64,000 nt of DNA from Pseudomonas plecoglossicida NBRC 103162 = DSM 15088 (GTDB lineage Bacteria > Pseudomonadota > Gammaproteobacteria > Pseudomonadales > Pseudomonadaceae): contig NZ_BBIV01000021.1 of NCBI RefSeq assembly GCF_000730665.1, positions 1 through 64,000 of the forward strand, read 5' to 3'. Below are positions 8,934-20,704 of this stretch, piece by piece (position 1 is the stretch's first letter; the number at the start of each line of letters is the position of its first letter). A program made the translations under genes and the position numbers. The notes beneath the pieces are model-generated. The model saw only the letters and a program-made list of their open reading frames with translations. It ran no database searches and had not been told where the DNA came from.

Positions 8934-9044
8934 ACTGGGCTTTGAAGCATGTTCTCAATGTTGCCGAGAACGTTGAAGAATGTACCCTAACCTTCTGATA
9001 AGTGAAAGCTTTTTTTCAAAAATTTCCACTCATTACCAACCCGG

Positions 9045-9401
9045 TCACTTCTTCAACACCACCAACACATCCTCCAACTCGACAATCATCTGCCGAATCA
9101 GCTGCTTGTACTGGCTCGACTCATCCTTCACCTCATCACTGGAAAGCCGCAACCGTGCCCCGCCAATGGTGAACCCCTGGTCATAAAGCAGCGCGCGAAT
9201 CTGGCGGATCATCAGCACGTCCTGCCGCTGGTAATACCGCCGATTGCCCCGCCGCTTCACGGGGTTAAGCTGAGGAAACTCCTGCTCCCAGTACCGCAGC
9301 ACGTGTGGCTTCACGGCACACAACTCGCTCACTTCACCAATGGTGAAGTAGCGTTTGCCCGGTATGGGGGGCAGTTCGTCGTTATGGCTTGGTTCCAGCA
9401 T
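9045..9401 (-). CDS. MerR-family transcriptional regulator
   Basis: The 118-residue protein begins [12 protein letters not shown] and carries a MerR-type winged helix ([20 protein letters not shown], about 20-40), with a short C-terminal coiled coil and no metal-binding cysteines. It is the conserved small regulator found directly after ihfA in Pseudomonas; its target is unknown. I chose the start at 9401, three residues into the longest frame, as the family start. The gene then overlaps the 3' end of ihfA by 20 bases. Confidence 0.9.
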
Positions 9402-9684
9402 AGGCCTCAACCCGGGCCTTCAACTTCTGCCCTGGACGAAAGGTGACGACGCGCCGTGCGGTGATCGGGATCTCTTCCCCTGTCTTGGGGTTGCGGCCCG
9501 GCCGCTGGCGTTTGTCGCGAAGGTCGAAGTTGCCGAAACCGGACAACTTGACCTGCTCGTTCTCTTCAAGTGCGTGCCGAATTTCTTCAAAAAACAGCTC
9601 GACCAGCTCCTTGGCCTCACGCTTGTTAAGCCCCAGCTCCTCGTACAGCCTTTCGGCCATCTCAGCTTTCGTCAGAGCACCCAT
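9382..9684 (-). CDS. ihfA: Integration host factor subunit alpha
   Basis: This 100-residue DNA-bending protein forms a heterodimer with IhfB and acts in recombination, replication and sigma-54 promoters. The HU/IHF fold is complete, including the DNA-contacting beta arm around [20 protein letters not shown] with its conserved proline. It sits four bases after pheT, as in most gamma-proteobacteria, and is probably co-transcribed with it. Confidence 0.98.
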
Positions 9685-9688
9685 GCCG

Positions 9689-12070
9689 TTATTTCCTTAA
9701 CGTGGTGTTCAACCTTTGTTCGAGCGAGGTGAGGATGTTCTGCAGGGTAGTATTCACCTCATCGTCGTTAAGAGTGCGCGATGGATGCTGCCAGGTCAAG
9801 CCGACGGCCAGGCTTTTTCTATCAGGATCAATGCCTTTACCTTGGTAGACGTCAAACAGCCTGAGGTCTGTCAGCCATTCGCCTGCATTGTCACGAATTA
9901 CTTCAAGCACCGAGCTAGAAGCTACATCACGTCCTGCGATCAAGGCCAGGTCGCGACGGGTTTCCGGGAACTTGGAGAGTTCGCTGAACTTCGGCAGGCG
10001 GCCTTCGACCACGTCACCCAGCACCAGCTCGAAGACGAACACCGGGCGGTCCAGGTCCAGGGCCTTGGCGAGCTCTGGGTGCAGGGCGCCGAGGTAGCCG
10101 ACTTCCTTGCCGTCGCGCTCGATGCGGGCGGTCTGGCCGGGGTGCAGGGCGTGGTGCTTGTCGGCGACGAAGGTGAAGTCGCTGAGCGCTCCCGAGTAAC
10201 CCAGCAGGGCTTCCACGTCAGCCTTGACGTCGAAGAAGTCGATGCTGTCGCGACCGTTGGCCCAGCCTTCCGGCAGGCGGCTGCCGGTGACGACGCCGGC
10301 GATCATCGGTTGCTGCTTGAGGTCGCCGAGCTGGCCGACGAAGCGCAGGCCGCTTTCGAACAGGCGCACGCGGTCTTGCTGGCGGTTGAGGTTGTGCTGC
10401 AGCGCCTTGACCAGGCCTGGCCACAGGGACGCACGCATGGCGGCCATGTCGCTGGAGATCGGGTTGGCCAGCAGCAGCGGCTCGACGCCTGGGGTGAACA
10501 GCTCGAACAGTTTCGGGTCGATGAAGCTGTAGGTGATGGCTTCCTGGTAACCACGGGCCACCAGCAGGCGGCGCAGGTTCGGCAGCTCGCCGCGGGTTTC
10601 CGGGCGGGTTTGCGGGGCCAGGCGGGCTTGCGGGTAGCGAACCGGCAGGTTGTTGTAGCCGTACAGGCGGGCCAGCTCTTCGATCAGGTCGACTTCCAGG
10701 CTGATGTCGAAGCGGTGGCTCGGGACGTTGACGGTCCACTGCCCTGCCCCGTTGGCCGTGGTGGTCAGCTCCAGGGCGTTGAGCATCTGCTCGACCTGGG
10801 CGGCGTCCAGCTCCATGCCGAGCATCTGGGTGATGCGTTCGGCGCGCAGGGTCACCGGGGCGACTTGCGGCAGGTGCTGCTCGCTGACGGCTTCGACGAT
10901 CGGGCCGGCTTCGCCGCCGACGATCTCGAGGACCAGCGCGGTGGCGCGCTCCATGGCTTCGCGGGCCAGCTGCGAATCGACGCCGCGCTCGTAGCGGTGC
11001 GAGGCGTCGGTGTGCAGGCCGTAGGAACGGGCCTTGCCAGCGACGGAGATTGGCTCGAAGAAGGCGCTTTCGAGGAACAGGTCGCGGGTCTTCTCGGTGT
11101 TGACGCCGCTGTGCTCGCCACCCATCACGCCGGCAATGGCCAGGGCGCGGGTGTGGTCGGCGATGACCAGGGTGTCGGCGCGCAGGGCAACTTCCTGGCC
11201 GTCGAGCAGGACGAGCTTCTCGCCCTCTTCGGCCATGCGCACGCGGATGCCGCCGTTGATTTCGGCGAGGTCGAAGGCGTGCATCGGTTGGCCGAGTTCG
11301 AGCATCACGTAGTTGGTGATGTCGACGGCGGCGTCGATGCTGCGCACGTCGCTGCGACGCAGGCGCTCGACCATCCACAGCGGGCTCGGCTTGCTCAGGT
11401 CGACGTTGCGGATGACGCGGCCCAGGTAGCGCGGGCACGCGGCAGGCGCGGTGACTTCGACCGGGCGCACTTCGTCGTGGGCGGCCGCGACGGCCGGCAC
11501 GACCGGGCGGGTGACCGGGACGTTGTACAGGGCGCTGACGTCGCGGGCCAGGCCCGCCAGGGACAGGCAGTCACCGCGGTTCGGGGTGAGGCCGATCTCG
11601 ATGCTGGCGTCGTCAAGGTTCAGGTACTGACGGATGTCCTGGCCAACCGGGGCGTCGGCTGCCAGTTCCAGCAGGCCGTCGTTCTCTTCGCTGATCTGCA
11701 GCTCGGCCGCCGAGCACAGCATGCCGAAGGACTCGACGCCGCGCAGCTTGGCCTTCTTGATCTTGAAGTCGCCTGGCAGTTCGGCGCCGATCATGGCGAA
11801 CGGGATCTTGATGCCTGGGCGGGCGTTAGGGGCGCCGCACACGACCTGGAAGGTTTCCTGGCCGCTGCTGACCTGGCACACGCGCAGCTTGTCGGCGTCC
11901 GGGTGTTGTTCGGTGGCGAGGATCTCGCCCACGACGATGCCGCTGAACTGGCCGGCAGCGGGGGTCACGCTGTCGACTTCGAGGCCGGCCATGGACAGGC
12001 GGGCGACCAGTTCGTCACGGGAGACTTGCGGGTTTACCCAACCGCGCAGCCACTGTTCACTGAATTTCAT
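9689..12070 (-). CDS. pheT: Phenylalanine-tRNA ligase beta subunit
   Basis: This is the beta chain of the (alpha-beta)2 synthetase that charges tRNA-Phe. The 793 residues show the N-terminal tRNA-binding OB fold (about 40-150), the B3/B4 editing domain, the B5 domain and the C-terminal anticodon-binding ferredoxin-like domain, the usual length for the family. The ATG at 12070 has an AGGAGAA motif just upstream. The large antisense frames across this gene are composition artefacts. Confidence 0.98.
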
Positions 12071-12101
12071 GCTGTTCTCCTGAAAGTTGCGTCGATTGGG
12101 C

Positions 12102-13585
<1,484 letters not shown>

Positions 13586-13613
13586 GAGTAACTTCCTCTA
13601 TCTTTGACCAGAA

Positions 13614-13808
13614 TTAACGTACGCGCAGCATGCGCTCGACTTTTGCCACGTCAGACGGGTGCAGCAAGCTGGCACCGCGCAGTTGACGCTTACGCTTGGT
13701 CGACATTTTGGTCAGGATGTGGCTCTTGAAAGCGTGCTTGTGCTTGAAGCCGGAAGCGGTCTTCAGGAAGCGCTTCGCAGCACCGCTCTTGGTTTTCATT
13801 TTTGGCAT
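13614..13808 (-). CDS. rpmI: 50S ribosomal protein L35
   Basis: A 64-residue basic protein beginning [14 protein letters not shown] and ending in VERMLRVR, the family signature ends. I set the start at 13808 because the longer frame adds five unconserved residues. It lies 60 bases after infC. Confidence 0.98.
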   Translation of the reverse strand: MPKMKTKSGAAKRFLKTASGFKHKHAFKSHILTKMSTKRKRQLRGASLLHPSDVAKVERMLRVR

Positions 13809-13868
13809 GTTGGAACTCCGCATTCGATAAAATTACACATAATCATCAGGCCTGCCGTGCCCGGGAGA

Positions 13869-14420
13869 TTACTTCTTTTTCTTGGGGGCGATGACCATCA
13901 TAAGCTGGCGTCCTTCCATCTTCGGATGCTGCTCAACGGTGCCGTATTCGGCGAGGTCGGCTTCGACCCGCTTCAACAGCTCCATGCCCAGCTCCTGGTG
14001 GGCCATCTCACGACCACGGAATCTCAGAGAGATCTTGGCCTTGTCCCCATCGGTAAGGAAACGTACCAGGTTGCGTAGTTTTACCTGGTAATCCCCATCC
14101 TCCGTCCCTGGACGAAACTTGATTTCTTTGATCTGGATCTGCTTCTGGTTTTTCTTGGCTTCGTTAGCCTGCTTCTTCTTCTCGAAGAGGTGCTTGCCGT
14201 AGTCCATGACCTTGCAGACGGGCGGTACCGCGTCTGCAGAGATTTCTACCAGATCCAGCTTCGCTTCATCAGCGATACGCAGCGCTTCATCAATCGAGAC
14301 GATGCCAACCTGCTCGCCGTCTGCGCCAATTAACCGAACCTCGCGGGCCGAGATATTCTCGTTGATCGGGGCCTTCGGTACAGCACGCTTATCGTTTCTC
14401 ATTTCACGCTTAATAGTCAT
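13869..14420 (-). CDS. infC: Translation initiation factor IF-3
   Basis: IF-3 binds the 30S subunit and controls start-codon fidelity. The 183 residues contain the N-terminal domain ([14 protein letters not shown]), the KKK-rich linker and the C-terminal RNA-binding domain ([19 protein letters not shown]). The ATG at 14420 overlaps the thrS stop. The third codon is ATT. As infC is autoregulated through an ATT/AUU start in Escherichia coli, the true start could be this ATT at 14414, or the ATG at codon 7. Confidence 0.96.
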   Translation of the reverse strand: MTIKREMRNDKRAVPKAPINENISAREVRLIGADGEQVGIVSIDEALRIADEAKLDLVEISADAVPPVCKVMDYGKHLFEKKKQANEAKKNQKQIQIKEIKFRPGTEDGDYQVKLRNLVRFLTDGDKAKISLRFRGREMAHQELGMELLKRVEADLAEYGTVEQHPKMEGRQLMMVIAPKKKK

Positions 14421-16342
14421 TACTCCGATTCTTGGCGACCACGCCGGGAAACCGCTTGTGTCAGCAACTCAGCGAATTGGGCGACGGGCATGGAGCCCAG
14501 GTCTGCGCCTTCGCGAGTACGCACAGCGACGGTTTGCGTTTCGACTTCGCGGTCCCCTATAACCAAAAGGTACGGGACCTTGAGCAAAGTATGCTCGCGG
14601 ATTTTAAAGCCGATCTTCTCATTTCTCAAGTCCGACTTGGCACGGAAACCGCTACCGTTCAGGGTATTTTCTACCTCGAGGGCGAAATCGGCCTGTTTGT
14701 CGGTGATGTTCATGATCACCGCCTGGGTCGGTGCCAGCCAGGCCGGGAACACACCAGCGTAGTGTTCGATCAGCATGCCGATGAAGCGCTCGAACGATCC
14801 GAGGATCGCGCGGTGCAGCATGACTGGGCGAACACGGCTGTTATCTTCGGCGATATAGCTGGCATCCAGACGTTCTGGCAGGTTCGGGTCGTACTGCAGG
14901 GTACCGCACTGCCAGTTACGGCCGAGGCAGTCACGCAGGGTGAACTCGATCTTCGGACCGTAGAACGCGCCCTCGCCCGGCTGGTATTCCCACTCCAGGC
15001 CCGATTCGTTCAGGGCGTCGGCCAGTGCACCTTCGGCACGGTCCCACAGCTCTTCGGAACCCACGCGCTTGGCCGGACGAGTGGACAGTTTCATGGCCAC
15101 GTCGGTGAAACCGAAGTCCTTGTACACGTCCAAGGTCAGCTTGATGAAGTCGGCGGCTTCCTTCTTCACCTGCTCTTCGGTGCAGAAGATGTGCGCGTCG
15201 TCCTGCACGAAGCCACGCACGCGCATGATGCCGTGCAGGGCGCCGGACGGCTCGTTGCGGTGGCAGGCACCGAACTCGGCCAGGCGCAGCGGCAGGTCGC
15301 GGTAGGACTTCAGGCCCTGGTTGAACACCTGCACGTGGCACGGGCAGTTCATCGGCTTGACCGCGAAGTCGCGGCTTTCCGACGAAGTGGTGAACATGTT
15401 CTCAGCGTAGTTCGACCAGTGGCCGGAACGCTCCCAGAGGATGCGGTCGACGACCTGTGGGGTCTTGATTTCCTGGTAGCCGTTGACGCGCTGAACCTGG
15501 CGCATGTACTGCTCGAGCACCTGATAGACGGTCCAGCCGTTGGCGTGCCAGAACACCATGCCCGGGGCTTCTTCCTGCAGGTGGAAGAGGTCGAGCTGCT
15601 TGCCGATCTTGCGGTGGTCGCGTTTCTCGGCTTCTTCGATGCGCTGGATGTAGGCGGCCAGCTGCTTCTTGTCAGCCCAGGCGGTGCCGTACACGCGCTG
15701 CAGCTGCTCGTTCTTGGCATCGCCACGCCAGTAGGCGCCGGACAGCTTGGTCAGCTTGAATGCCTTGAGGAAGCGGGTGTTCGGCACGTGCGGGCCACGG
15801 CACATGTCGACGTATTCTTCGTGGTAGTACAGGCCCATGGCCTGTTCGTCCGGCATGTCTTCGACCAGGCGCAGCTTGTAGTCTTCGCCACGGGTCTTGA
15901 ACACGTCGATGACTTCGGCGCGCGGGGTCATCTTCTTGACCACGTCGTAGTCTTTCTCGATCAGCTCCATCATGCGCTTTTCGATGGCGGCCATGTCTTC
16001 AGGGGTGAAGGGGCGCTCGTAGGCGATGTCGTAATAGAAGCCTTCGTCGATGACCGGGCCGATGACCATCTTGGCGGTCGGATACAGCTGCTTCACCGCG
16101 TGGCCGATCAGGTGGGCGCACGAGTGACGGATGATCTCCAGTCCCTCTTCATCTTTAGGGGTGATGATCTGCAGGGTGGCGTCGTGGGTGATCAGGTCGC
16201 AGGCATCGACCAGCTTGCCATCGACCTTGCCGGCCAGGGTGGCCTTGGCCAGGCCTGCGCCGATCGACGCGGCAACGTCGGCCACGGATACGGCGTGATC
16301 GAACGCGCGTTGACTGCCATCGGGAAGAGTAATAACGGGCAT
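14420..16342 (-). CDS. thrS: Threonine-tRNA ligase
   Basis: This 640-residue class II synthetase carries an N-terminal TGS domain ([11 protein letters not shown] onwards), the alanyl-tRNA-synthetase-like second additional (editing) domain with its HSCAHL motif, the zinc-dependent catalytic core (NCPCHV) and a C-terminal anticodon-binding domain. The start at 16342 is preceded by GGAGAGGAGG; the longer frame would add 11 unconserved residues. It overlaps infC by one base and heads the translation operon. Confidence 0.98.
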   Translation of the reverse strand: MPVITLPDGSQRAFDHAVSVADVAASIGAGLAKATLAGKVDGKLVDACDLITHDATLQIITPKDEEGLEIIRHSCAHLIGHAVKQLYPTAKMVIGPVIDEGFYYDIAYERPFTPEDMAAIEKRMMELIEKDYDVVKKMTPRAEVIDVFKTRGEDYKLRLVEDMPDEQAMGLYYHEEYVDMCRGPHVPNTRFLKAFKLTKLSGAYWRGDAKNEQLQRVYGTAWADKKQLAAYIQRIEEAEKRDHRKIGKQLDLFHLQEEAPGMVFWHANGWTVYQVLEQYMRQVQRVNGYQEIKTPQVVDRILWERSGHWSNYAENMFTTSSESRDFAVKPMNCPCHVQVFNQGLKSYRDLPLRLAEFGACHRNEPSGALHGIMRVRGFVQDDAHIFCTEEQVKKEAADFIKLTLDVYKDFGFTDVAMKLSTRPAKRVGSEELWDRAEGALADALNESGLEWEYQPGEGAFYGPKIEFTLRDCLGRNWQCGTLQYDPNLPERLDASYIAEDNSRVRPVMLHRAILGSFERFIGMLIEHYAGVFPAWLAPTQAVIMNITDKQADFALEVENTLNGSGFRAKSDLRNEKIGFKIREHTLLKVPYLLVIGDREVETQTVAVRTREGADLGSMPVAQFAELLTQAVSRRGRQESE

Positions 16343-16678
16343 GGCGCCTCCTCTCCTAGTGGTGACCCCTACCAAAGGTCACGTGGGTTGGGATGAGCCA
16401 GTACAAGATCCGACCTGCCTTCCGCGGACGGGAAGCCTGCCTCACAGTGGCAGAAGCCTTTCGGCTTGCCAGGGGGACCTGAGTGACTGGAAAGTAAAAA
16501 GATAGCTGCAACCTGCAAGTCTGCAGGTGCAAGCCGGGCATGCTAGCACGCGGGCTACATGGCCGGCAGAAATATTTGGGAATTGCGCCGCAGCGGTGAA
16601 CTTACGCGGAAAATTCCCTATCAGACCTTGGGAAGCAACCTACTCTTGATGAGACCTTGACCCAAGGAGTAACCGGTT
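16343..16678. other. Intergenic region: thrS leader and divergent promoter region
   Basis: These 336 bases separate divergent thrS and the small exported-protein gene. The thrS side is a long untranslated leader with a hairpin (16448-16471). I see no open frame worth calling and no perfect promoter boxes. Confidence 0.5.
16448..16471 (-). promoter_or_regulatory. Hairpin in the thrS leader
   Basis: TGGCAAGCC and GGCTT(C)TGCCA close a GAAA tetraloop, ten paired bases with one bulge, about 105 bases before thrS. Escherichia coli thrS is autoregulated by a leader that mimics tRNA-Thr. Whether this hairpin plays that part is only a guess. Confidence 0.35.
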
Positions 16679-16984
16679 ATGCGAGTTCCGTCTCTTCTGG
16701 CCCTGGCGGCCGCTGGCGCCCTGCTGCTGCCTGTGGCTGCGAACGCCGGCAACTTCCCTGCAGGGAAAGAAGCCAGCTATATGACCCAGTGCACACAAGT
16801 GGCCAGCGGCCAGGGCGTTGATGCCGCGACCGCGAAAAAGCACTGCGATTGCGGTGCCCAAGCGATCAAGAAGAATTTCACCGATGCCGAGATTGCCGAC
16901 CTGGACAGCGCCGATGGTGTTGATGCCAAGCTGATGCAGAAGGCGCAAACCGTTGTGCAGCAGGCCTGCAAGCCGAAGAGCTGA
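16679..16984 (+). CDS. Small exported protein of unknown function
   Basis: The 101-residue product starts with a clear signal peptide ending near AANA (about 1-22). The mature part has three cysteines, two of them in CDCG and one near the C terminus (QQACKPKS), so a disulfide is likely in the periplasm. It resembles a conserved hypothetical family in Pseudomonas; I cannot assign a function. AAGGAG lies eight bases upstream of the start. Confidence 0.8.
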   Translation: MRVPSLLALAAAGALLLPVAANAGNFPAGKEASYMTQCTQVASGQGVDAATAKKHCDCGAQAIKKNFTDAEIADLDSADGVDAKLMQKAQTVVQQACKPKS

Positions 16985-17148
16985 ACCGTTGAAGCCAGAG
17001 CAGGCCAGGCATTATTTGCCCTGGATCAGTATCCTGCGAAGGTAAAAGGCGCTAGATCCGCAGAATTAGACTATGATGTTCCCCGTGCTCCGTAGCCTCG
17101 GCCACATTGCACCACCGAAAAAATCAAAATGTACTGGAGATTCACCCC

Positions 17149-17361
17149 ATGTCCAATCGCCAAAACGGCACCGTCAAATGGTTCAATGATGAGAAAGGCT
17201 ACGGCTTCATCACCCCAGCAGGCGGCGGCGACGACCTGTTCGTACACTTCAAGGCCATCGAATCCGACGGCTTCAAGAGCCTGAAAGAAGGCCAGGCTGT
17301 TACCTTCGTCGCCGAGCGCGGCCAGAAGGGCATGCAGGCTGCACAGGTTCGTCCGGAGTAA
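17149..17361 (+). CDS. Cold-shock domain protein (CspA family)
   Basis: A 70-residue single-domain RNA chaperone with RNP1 (KGYGFI) and RNP2 (LFVHF) motifs. I set the start at 17149 ([12 protein letters not shown]); an upstream in-frame ATG at 17107 would add 14 residues absent from the family. The preceding stretch is AT-rich and could be the long leader typical of cold-shock genes. A strong terminator follows. Confidence 0.95.
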   Translation: MSNRQNGTVKWFNDEKGYGFITPAGGGDDLFVHFKAIESDGFKSLKEGQAVTFVAERGQKGMQAAQVRPE

Positions 17362-17373
17362 TTCGGAAGCTGT

Positions 17374-17405
17374 AAAAAAAACCCGCCCTTGTGGCGGGTT
17401 TTTTT
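17374..17405. terminator. Intrinsic terminator after the cold-shock gene
   Basis: AAAAAAACCCGCC pairs with GGCGGGTTTTTTT around a short loop. It begins 12 bases after the csp stop and sits between convergent genes, so it is probably bidirectional. Confidence 0.95.
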
Positions 17406-17425
17406 ATGACTTGAGGCCAGTGTGA

Positions 17426-17737
17426 TCAACCGCAGTTGACCCGAGTCACCACACCCCGCTCGTCCACATTCAGGTTCAAGCGCTCTGAACGGTACTCCAG
17501 AGTCACCACATCATGCGGCTTGAGAATACGCGCCATCTGCGACCCACTGGCCTTGCGCGCCTGCTCGAGCAGATCGGCACTGCCTGGCTTGCCGATGGCG
17601 AAGTCGGCGCCGCTGGCCTCGCAACGGCCGTCGTTGCCAGCAGGCTCCTTGCCACCACCAGAGTTGCCGCCAGTGCTGCAACCGGCCAGTACGGCAGCGA
17701 CCAGCAAGGTTGTCAGGGAAGCACGGGTTCGGAACAT
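17426..17737 (-). CDS. Lipoprotein with peptidase-inhibitor I78 domain
   Basis: The 103-residue precursor has a lipobox (LAGC, Cys20) and a glycine-rich linker. The mature domain (CEASGADFAIGKP ... DVVTLEYRSERLNLNVDERGVVTRVNCG) matches the I78 protease-inhibitor family, with two cysteines likely to form a disulfide. AGGAGG sits just upstream of the ATG at 17737. It probably protects the cell envelope from serine proteases; the target is unknown. Confidence 0.85.
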   Translation of the reverse strand: MFRTRASLTTLLVAAVLAGCSTGGNSGGGKEPAGNDGRCEASGADFAIGKPGSADLLEQARKASGSQMARILKPHDVVTLEYRSERLNLNVDERGVVTRVNCG

Positions 17738-18034
17738 GAATCCTCCTAAATTCGATCTGGGAACTGCCTGATCGGACAGTTCCACCAAGCATTTGTTGCA
17801 AAACTGAAAAGTTTGCCTGAACAAGACAGTACAGGCGAAAGACAATCGTGACCGGATTTTGCCGCGTTTATCGCAAGCCGCTTGGTTTGCGCCGCGATGC
17901 TCCCTATGCTGGGAGGCGCAAGGGTATTGACGCAATGTCATGAATTACCTTAAGAAGTGAAGGCACAATGCCTTCTTCGAACACCAGGGTCAGGTGTTCG
18001 CCCCTTCGCGCCAGGCCCCCAGCGAGAGCCTTTC

Positions 18035-18247
18035 ATGAGCAGCCATAGCATCGACGCCGATATCAAGGTCAAGTGGGCCGAGGGCCAGAGCGCCTACAGC
18101 CCCAGCACCCCCGAAGAACTGCTGTTGATCGCCATCGACCTGCTGGTGCGTGATCGCGGCGGCGAAGCGGCGCGCAGCTTCATCGACCAGGTGTTCGAGC
18201 GCTACGCGCCACACGCGGCTATGGCAATCGAGCCAGGCGCGCGCTGA
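18035..18247 (+). CDS. Conserved hypothetical protein, 70 residues
   Basis: A small acidic protein beginning MSSHSIDADIKVKW, with no signal peptide or membrane segment. I do not recognise a domain. GAGAG lies upstream of the start; an earlier in-frame ATG at 17957 would add 26 low-quality residues. Its 3' end overlaps the convergent nucleoside hydrolase gene by 29 bases. Confidence 0.65.
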   Translation: MSSHSIDADIKVKWAEGQSAYSPSTPEELLLIAIDLLVRDRGGEAARSFIDQVFERYAPHAAMAIEPGAR

Positions 18248-19226
18248 GCAGGTCGAAGAAGCCCTGGGCGTCTCCCTCCGCCACCCACGTCACGTTGGCA
18301 GGCTTGCCGAGCACGCCGTACCAGTCGGCGACGGTTTGACCGAAAGTCGGCCCTTCGCGGCTGTCCACGCTCAGGTGGATGCGCCGGCCACTGAACAGCT
18401 CGGGCTTGAGCAGGTAGGCGATGACGCTGGCGTCATGCACGGGGCCGCCGGGCAGGCCGTAGAGGTCCATGTCGTGCTTGACGTAGGCCTCGAGGATATC
18501 CACCACCCGCTGGCTGGCGTGCTTGTTGACCGCGGCCAGCTGCTTGAGGCGGGCGTCGCTGGTGAGCAGCTTGTGGGTCACATCCAGTGGCAGGTACGTC
18601 AGCGGGACGTCACTGGCCAGCACCACCTCGGCGGCATGCGGGTCGGCGAACAGGTTGAATTCCGCCGCCGGGGTGATATTGCCGCCGTTGAAGTGCGCGC
18701 CACCCATCACCACGACTTCCTTGATGCCTTTGGCGATTTCCGGGCGCTGGACCAGTGCCAGGGCCAGGTTGGTCTGTGGGCCGAGCATGGCCAGGGTGAT
18801 GCTTTGCGGCTCGGCGGCGGCCAAGGTGTCGACCAGGTACTGCACGGCGCTGCCCTGGGCCAGCGGTTGCTTGGGCTCATGCACCTTGACGCCGGTCAGG
18901 CCCCCTTCGCCGTGTAAGTCGGCGGCGTAGATGGGCGCGCGGACCAGCGGTCGCCCTGCCCCGGCGTAGACCGGGATGTCTTCGCGGCCCGCCCATTCCC
19001 GGGCCAGGCGGGCGTTGCGCGAGGTCTTGTCGAGGCGCACGTTGCCGGCCACGGTAGTGATGGCGCGGATGTCGAGTTCGTCGGGCGAGGCCATGGCGAG
19101 GAACAGGGCGACCACATCGTCGGCACCGGGGTCGGTGTCGATGATCAGCGCGCGCGGGGCGGCCTGGAGGGTGGTGGTTGCGGCTGCGGCCATGAGGGGG
19201 AGTCCTTGTAGCAGGGGTTTGAGCAT
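18219..19226 (-). CDS. Exported inosine-uridine-type nucleoside hydrolase
   Basis: The 335-residue enzyme splits ribonucleosides into base and ribose. The calcium-binding DTDPGADD motif is at 30-37, preceded by a signal peptide (about 1-22, ending LQAA). Start ATG 19226 has AGGAGT in front. It is downstream of rbsD on the same strand, after a 165-base gap with REP hairpins. A periplasmic location would release ribose next to the ribose transporter encoded in the same cluster. Confidence 0.92.
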   Translation of the reverse strand: MLKPLLQGLPLMAAAATTTLQAAPRALIIDTDPGADDVVALFLAMASPDELDIRAITTVAGNVRLDKTSRNARLAREWAGREDIPVYAGAGRPLVRAPIYAADLHGEGGLTGVKVHEPKQPLAQGSAVQYLVDTLAAAEPQSITLAMLGPQTNLALALVQRPEIAKGIKEVVVMGGAHFNGGNITPAAEFNLFADPHAAEVVLASDVPLTYLPLDVTHKLLTSDARLKQLAAVNKHASQRVVDILEAYVKHDMDLYGLPGGPVHDASVIAYLLKPELFSGRRIHLSVDSREGPTFGQTVADWYGVLGKPANVTWVAEGDAQGFFDLLSARLARLP

Positions 19227-19270
19227 CGGGCACTCCTGTTGCCTTGGGGGGATCGTTTGGGGCCGCTTTG

Positions 19271-19382
19271 CGGCCCATCGCCGGCAAGCCGGCTCCCACA
19301 CAGGTTTCGCATTAATCCTCAGGGCCAGCATTGACAGCGAAGATCCCTGTAGGAGCGGGCTTGCCGGCGATCGAGGGCGCAG
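19271..19382. repeat. Pair of inverted REP elements
   Basis: Two copies of the Pseudomonas REP core (CGCCGGCAAGCCGGCTCCCACA and its reverse form) lie at 19271-19304 and 19347-19382 in opposite orientation. They sit between rbsD and the nucleoside hydrolase gene and may lower read-through. Confidence 0.85.
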
Positions 19383-19391
19383 CCCTCGCCT

Positions 19392-19790
19392 CTAGAAGGT
19401 CACCCCGGAAATCAGGGCAATATTGCTGTAGGGCTGGCACTCCCCGGTGCGCACCACGGCTCGGGCACTGCGCGACAGCGCTTTGAGCTCTTCATGGCTC
19501 AACCATTCACGCTTGCCCAACTTGCCCTTGAGGCGCTCGATCTCGACCAACGCCGGCGGCACCACCTTCTGCATTTCCTCGGCCAGCACATGCCGCTCCA
19601 CCTGCAGCTCGCTCAGCACCGCCCGCAGCACGCTGGCAAAGTCCGGAACCCCCGCCGTCAACGCCAGGTCGATCAGCTCGACGCCGGGCGGCACCGGCAG
19701 CCCGGCATCACCGATCACCAGGATGTCACCGTGACCCATGCCGGCAATGGTCCGCGACAGGGCGACATTGAGCAGCGTGGTCTTTTTCAT
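19392..19790 (-). CDS. rbsD: D-ribose pyranase
   Basis: RbsD speeds the conversion of beta-pyranose to the furanose form of ribose used by ribokinase. The 132-residue length and the N-terminal catalytic His20 (GMGHGD) fit the family. It overlaps the 3' end of rbsK by four bases. Confidence 0.95.
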   Translation of the reverse strand: MKKTTLLNVALSRTIAGMGHGDILVIGDAGLPVPPGVELIDLALTAGVPDFASVLRAVLSELQVERHVLAEEMQKVVPPALVEIERLKGKLGKREWLSHEELKALSRSARAVVRTGECQPYSNIALISGVTF

Positions 19791-20695
19791 GGAGTCAGCT
19801 CCGCCAGATAGGGAATCGAAGGCTGCGCGCCGGCGCGGGTGACGGACAATGCCGCAGCGCGCTGGCCGAATGCGATGGCCTCGCCCTCCTCCTTGCCCTG
19901 CACCAGCGCCGCAGCGAACCCGCCGACGAAGGTATCGCCCGCGGCCGTGGTGTCCAGCGGCTTGACCTGAGGCGCAGGAAAATGCCGACTGCCTTCCCGG
20001 CTGACGAACAGCGCGCCCTGTGCGCCCAGGGTGATGATCACCTTGCCAGCGCCCAGCTGCAGCAGACGCTCGGCGGCGCGGCGTGCGCTGTCCAGGTCAG
20101 TGACCGGCCCGCCCGTGAGTGCTTCGGCCTCGTGTTCATTGGGGATCAGGTAGTCGATGTTGGCGAACCATTCGGCCGGCAGCGGTCCGGTGACCGGCGC
20201 CGGGTTGAGAATCACCCGCTTGCCCAGTGCCCGCGCCCTGGCCAGGGTCCAGGCCACGGTGGCGGCAGGCACCTCCAGCTGGCAGACGACCACCTCGGCG
20301 GCCTGCAGCAAGCCATCGAAACGCTGCACGACCTCAGGCGTCAGCAGGCCATTGCCGCCAGGGATGATGACGATGCAGTTCTGGCTGCTGGCATCCACCG
20401 TGATCAGCGCCACGCCACTGGACACACCGGGGCACACGCCGACCGCCTGGCAATCGATGCCCTCCTGCTCCAGAGCCTCGCGCAGCTGCTGGCCATAGGC
20501 ATCATCGCCGACGTTGCCGACCATCGCCACGCTGCCGCCCAGGCGCGCCACGGCGACCGCCTGGTTGGCGCCCTTGCCGCCCGGCACGGTGAAGAAGCTT
20601 TCGCCCGCCAATGTCTCGCCTGCGCGTGGCAAGCGCTCGGCGCGTGCCACCAGGTCCATGTTGAGGCTACCGACCACCAGCACCTTGGCACTCAT
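19787..20695 (-). CDS. rbsK: Ribokinase
   Basis: This 302-residue PfkB-family kinase phosphorylates ribose to ribose 5-phosphate. It has the N-terminal GGKGANQA motif (about 37-44) and the C-terminal [12 protein letters not shown] signature with the catalytic aspartate. It lies nine bases after rbsR and overlaps rbsD. Confidence 0.97.
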   Translation of the reverse strand: MSAKVLVVGSLNMDLVARAERLPRAGETLAGESFFTVPGGKGANQAVAVARLGGSVAMVGNVGDDAYGQQLREALEQEGIDCQAVGVCPGVSSGVALITVDASSQNCIVIIPGGNGLLTPEVVQRFDGLLQAAEVVVCQLEVPAATVAWTLARARALGKRVILNPAPVTGPLPAEWFANIDYLIPNEHEAEALTGGPVTDLDSARRAAERLLQLGAGKVIITLGAQGALFVSREGSRHFPAPQVKPLDTTAAGDTFVGGFAAALVQGKEEGEAIAFGQRAAALSVTRAGAQPSIPYLAELTP

Positions 20696-20704
20696 GACGA
20701 TTCC

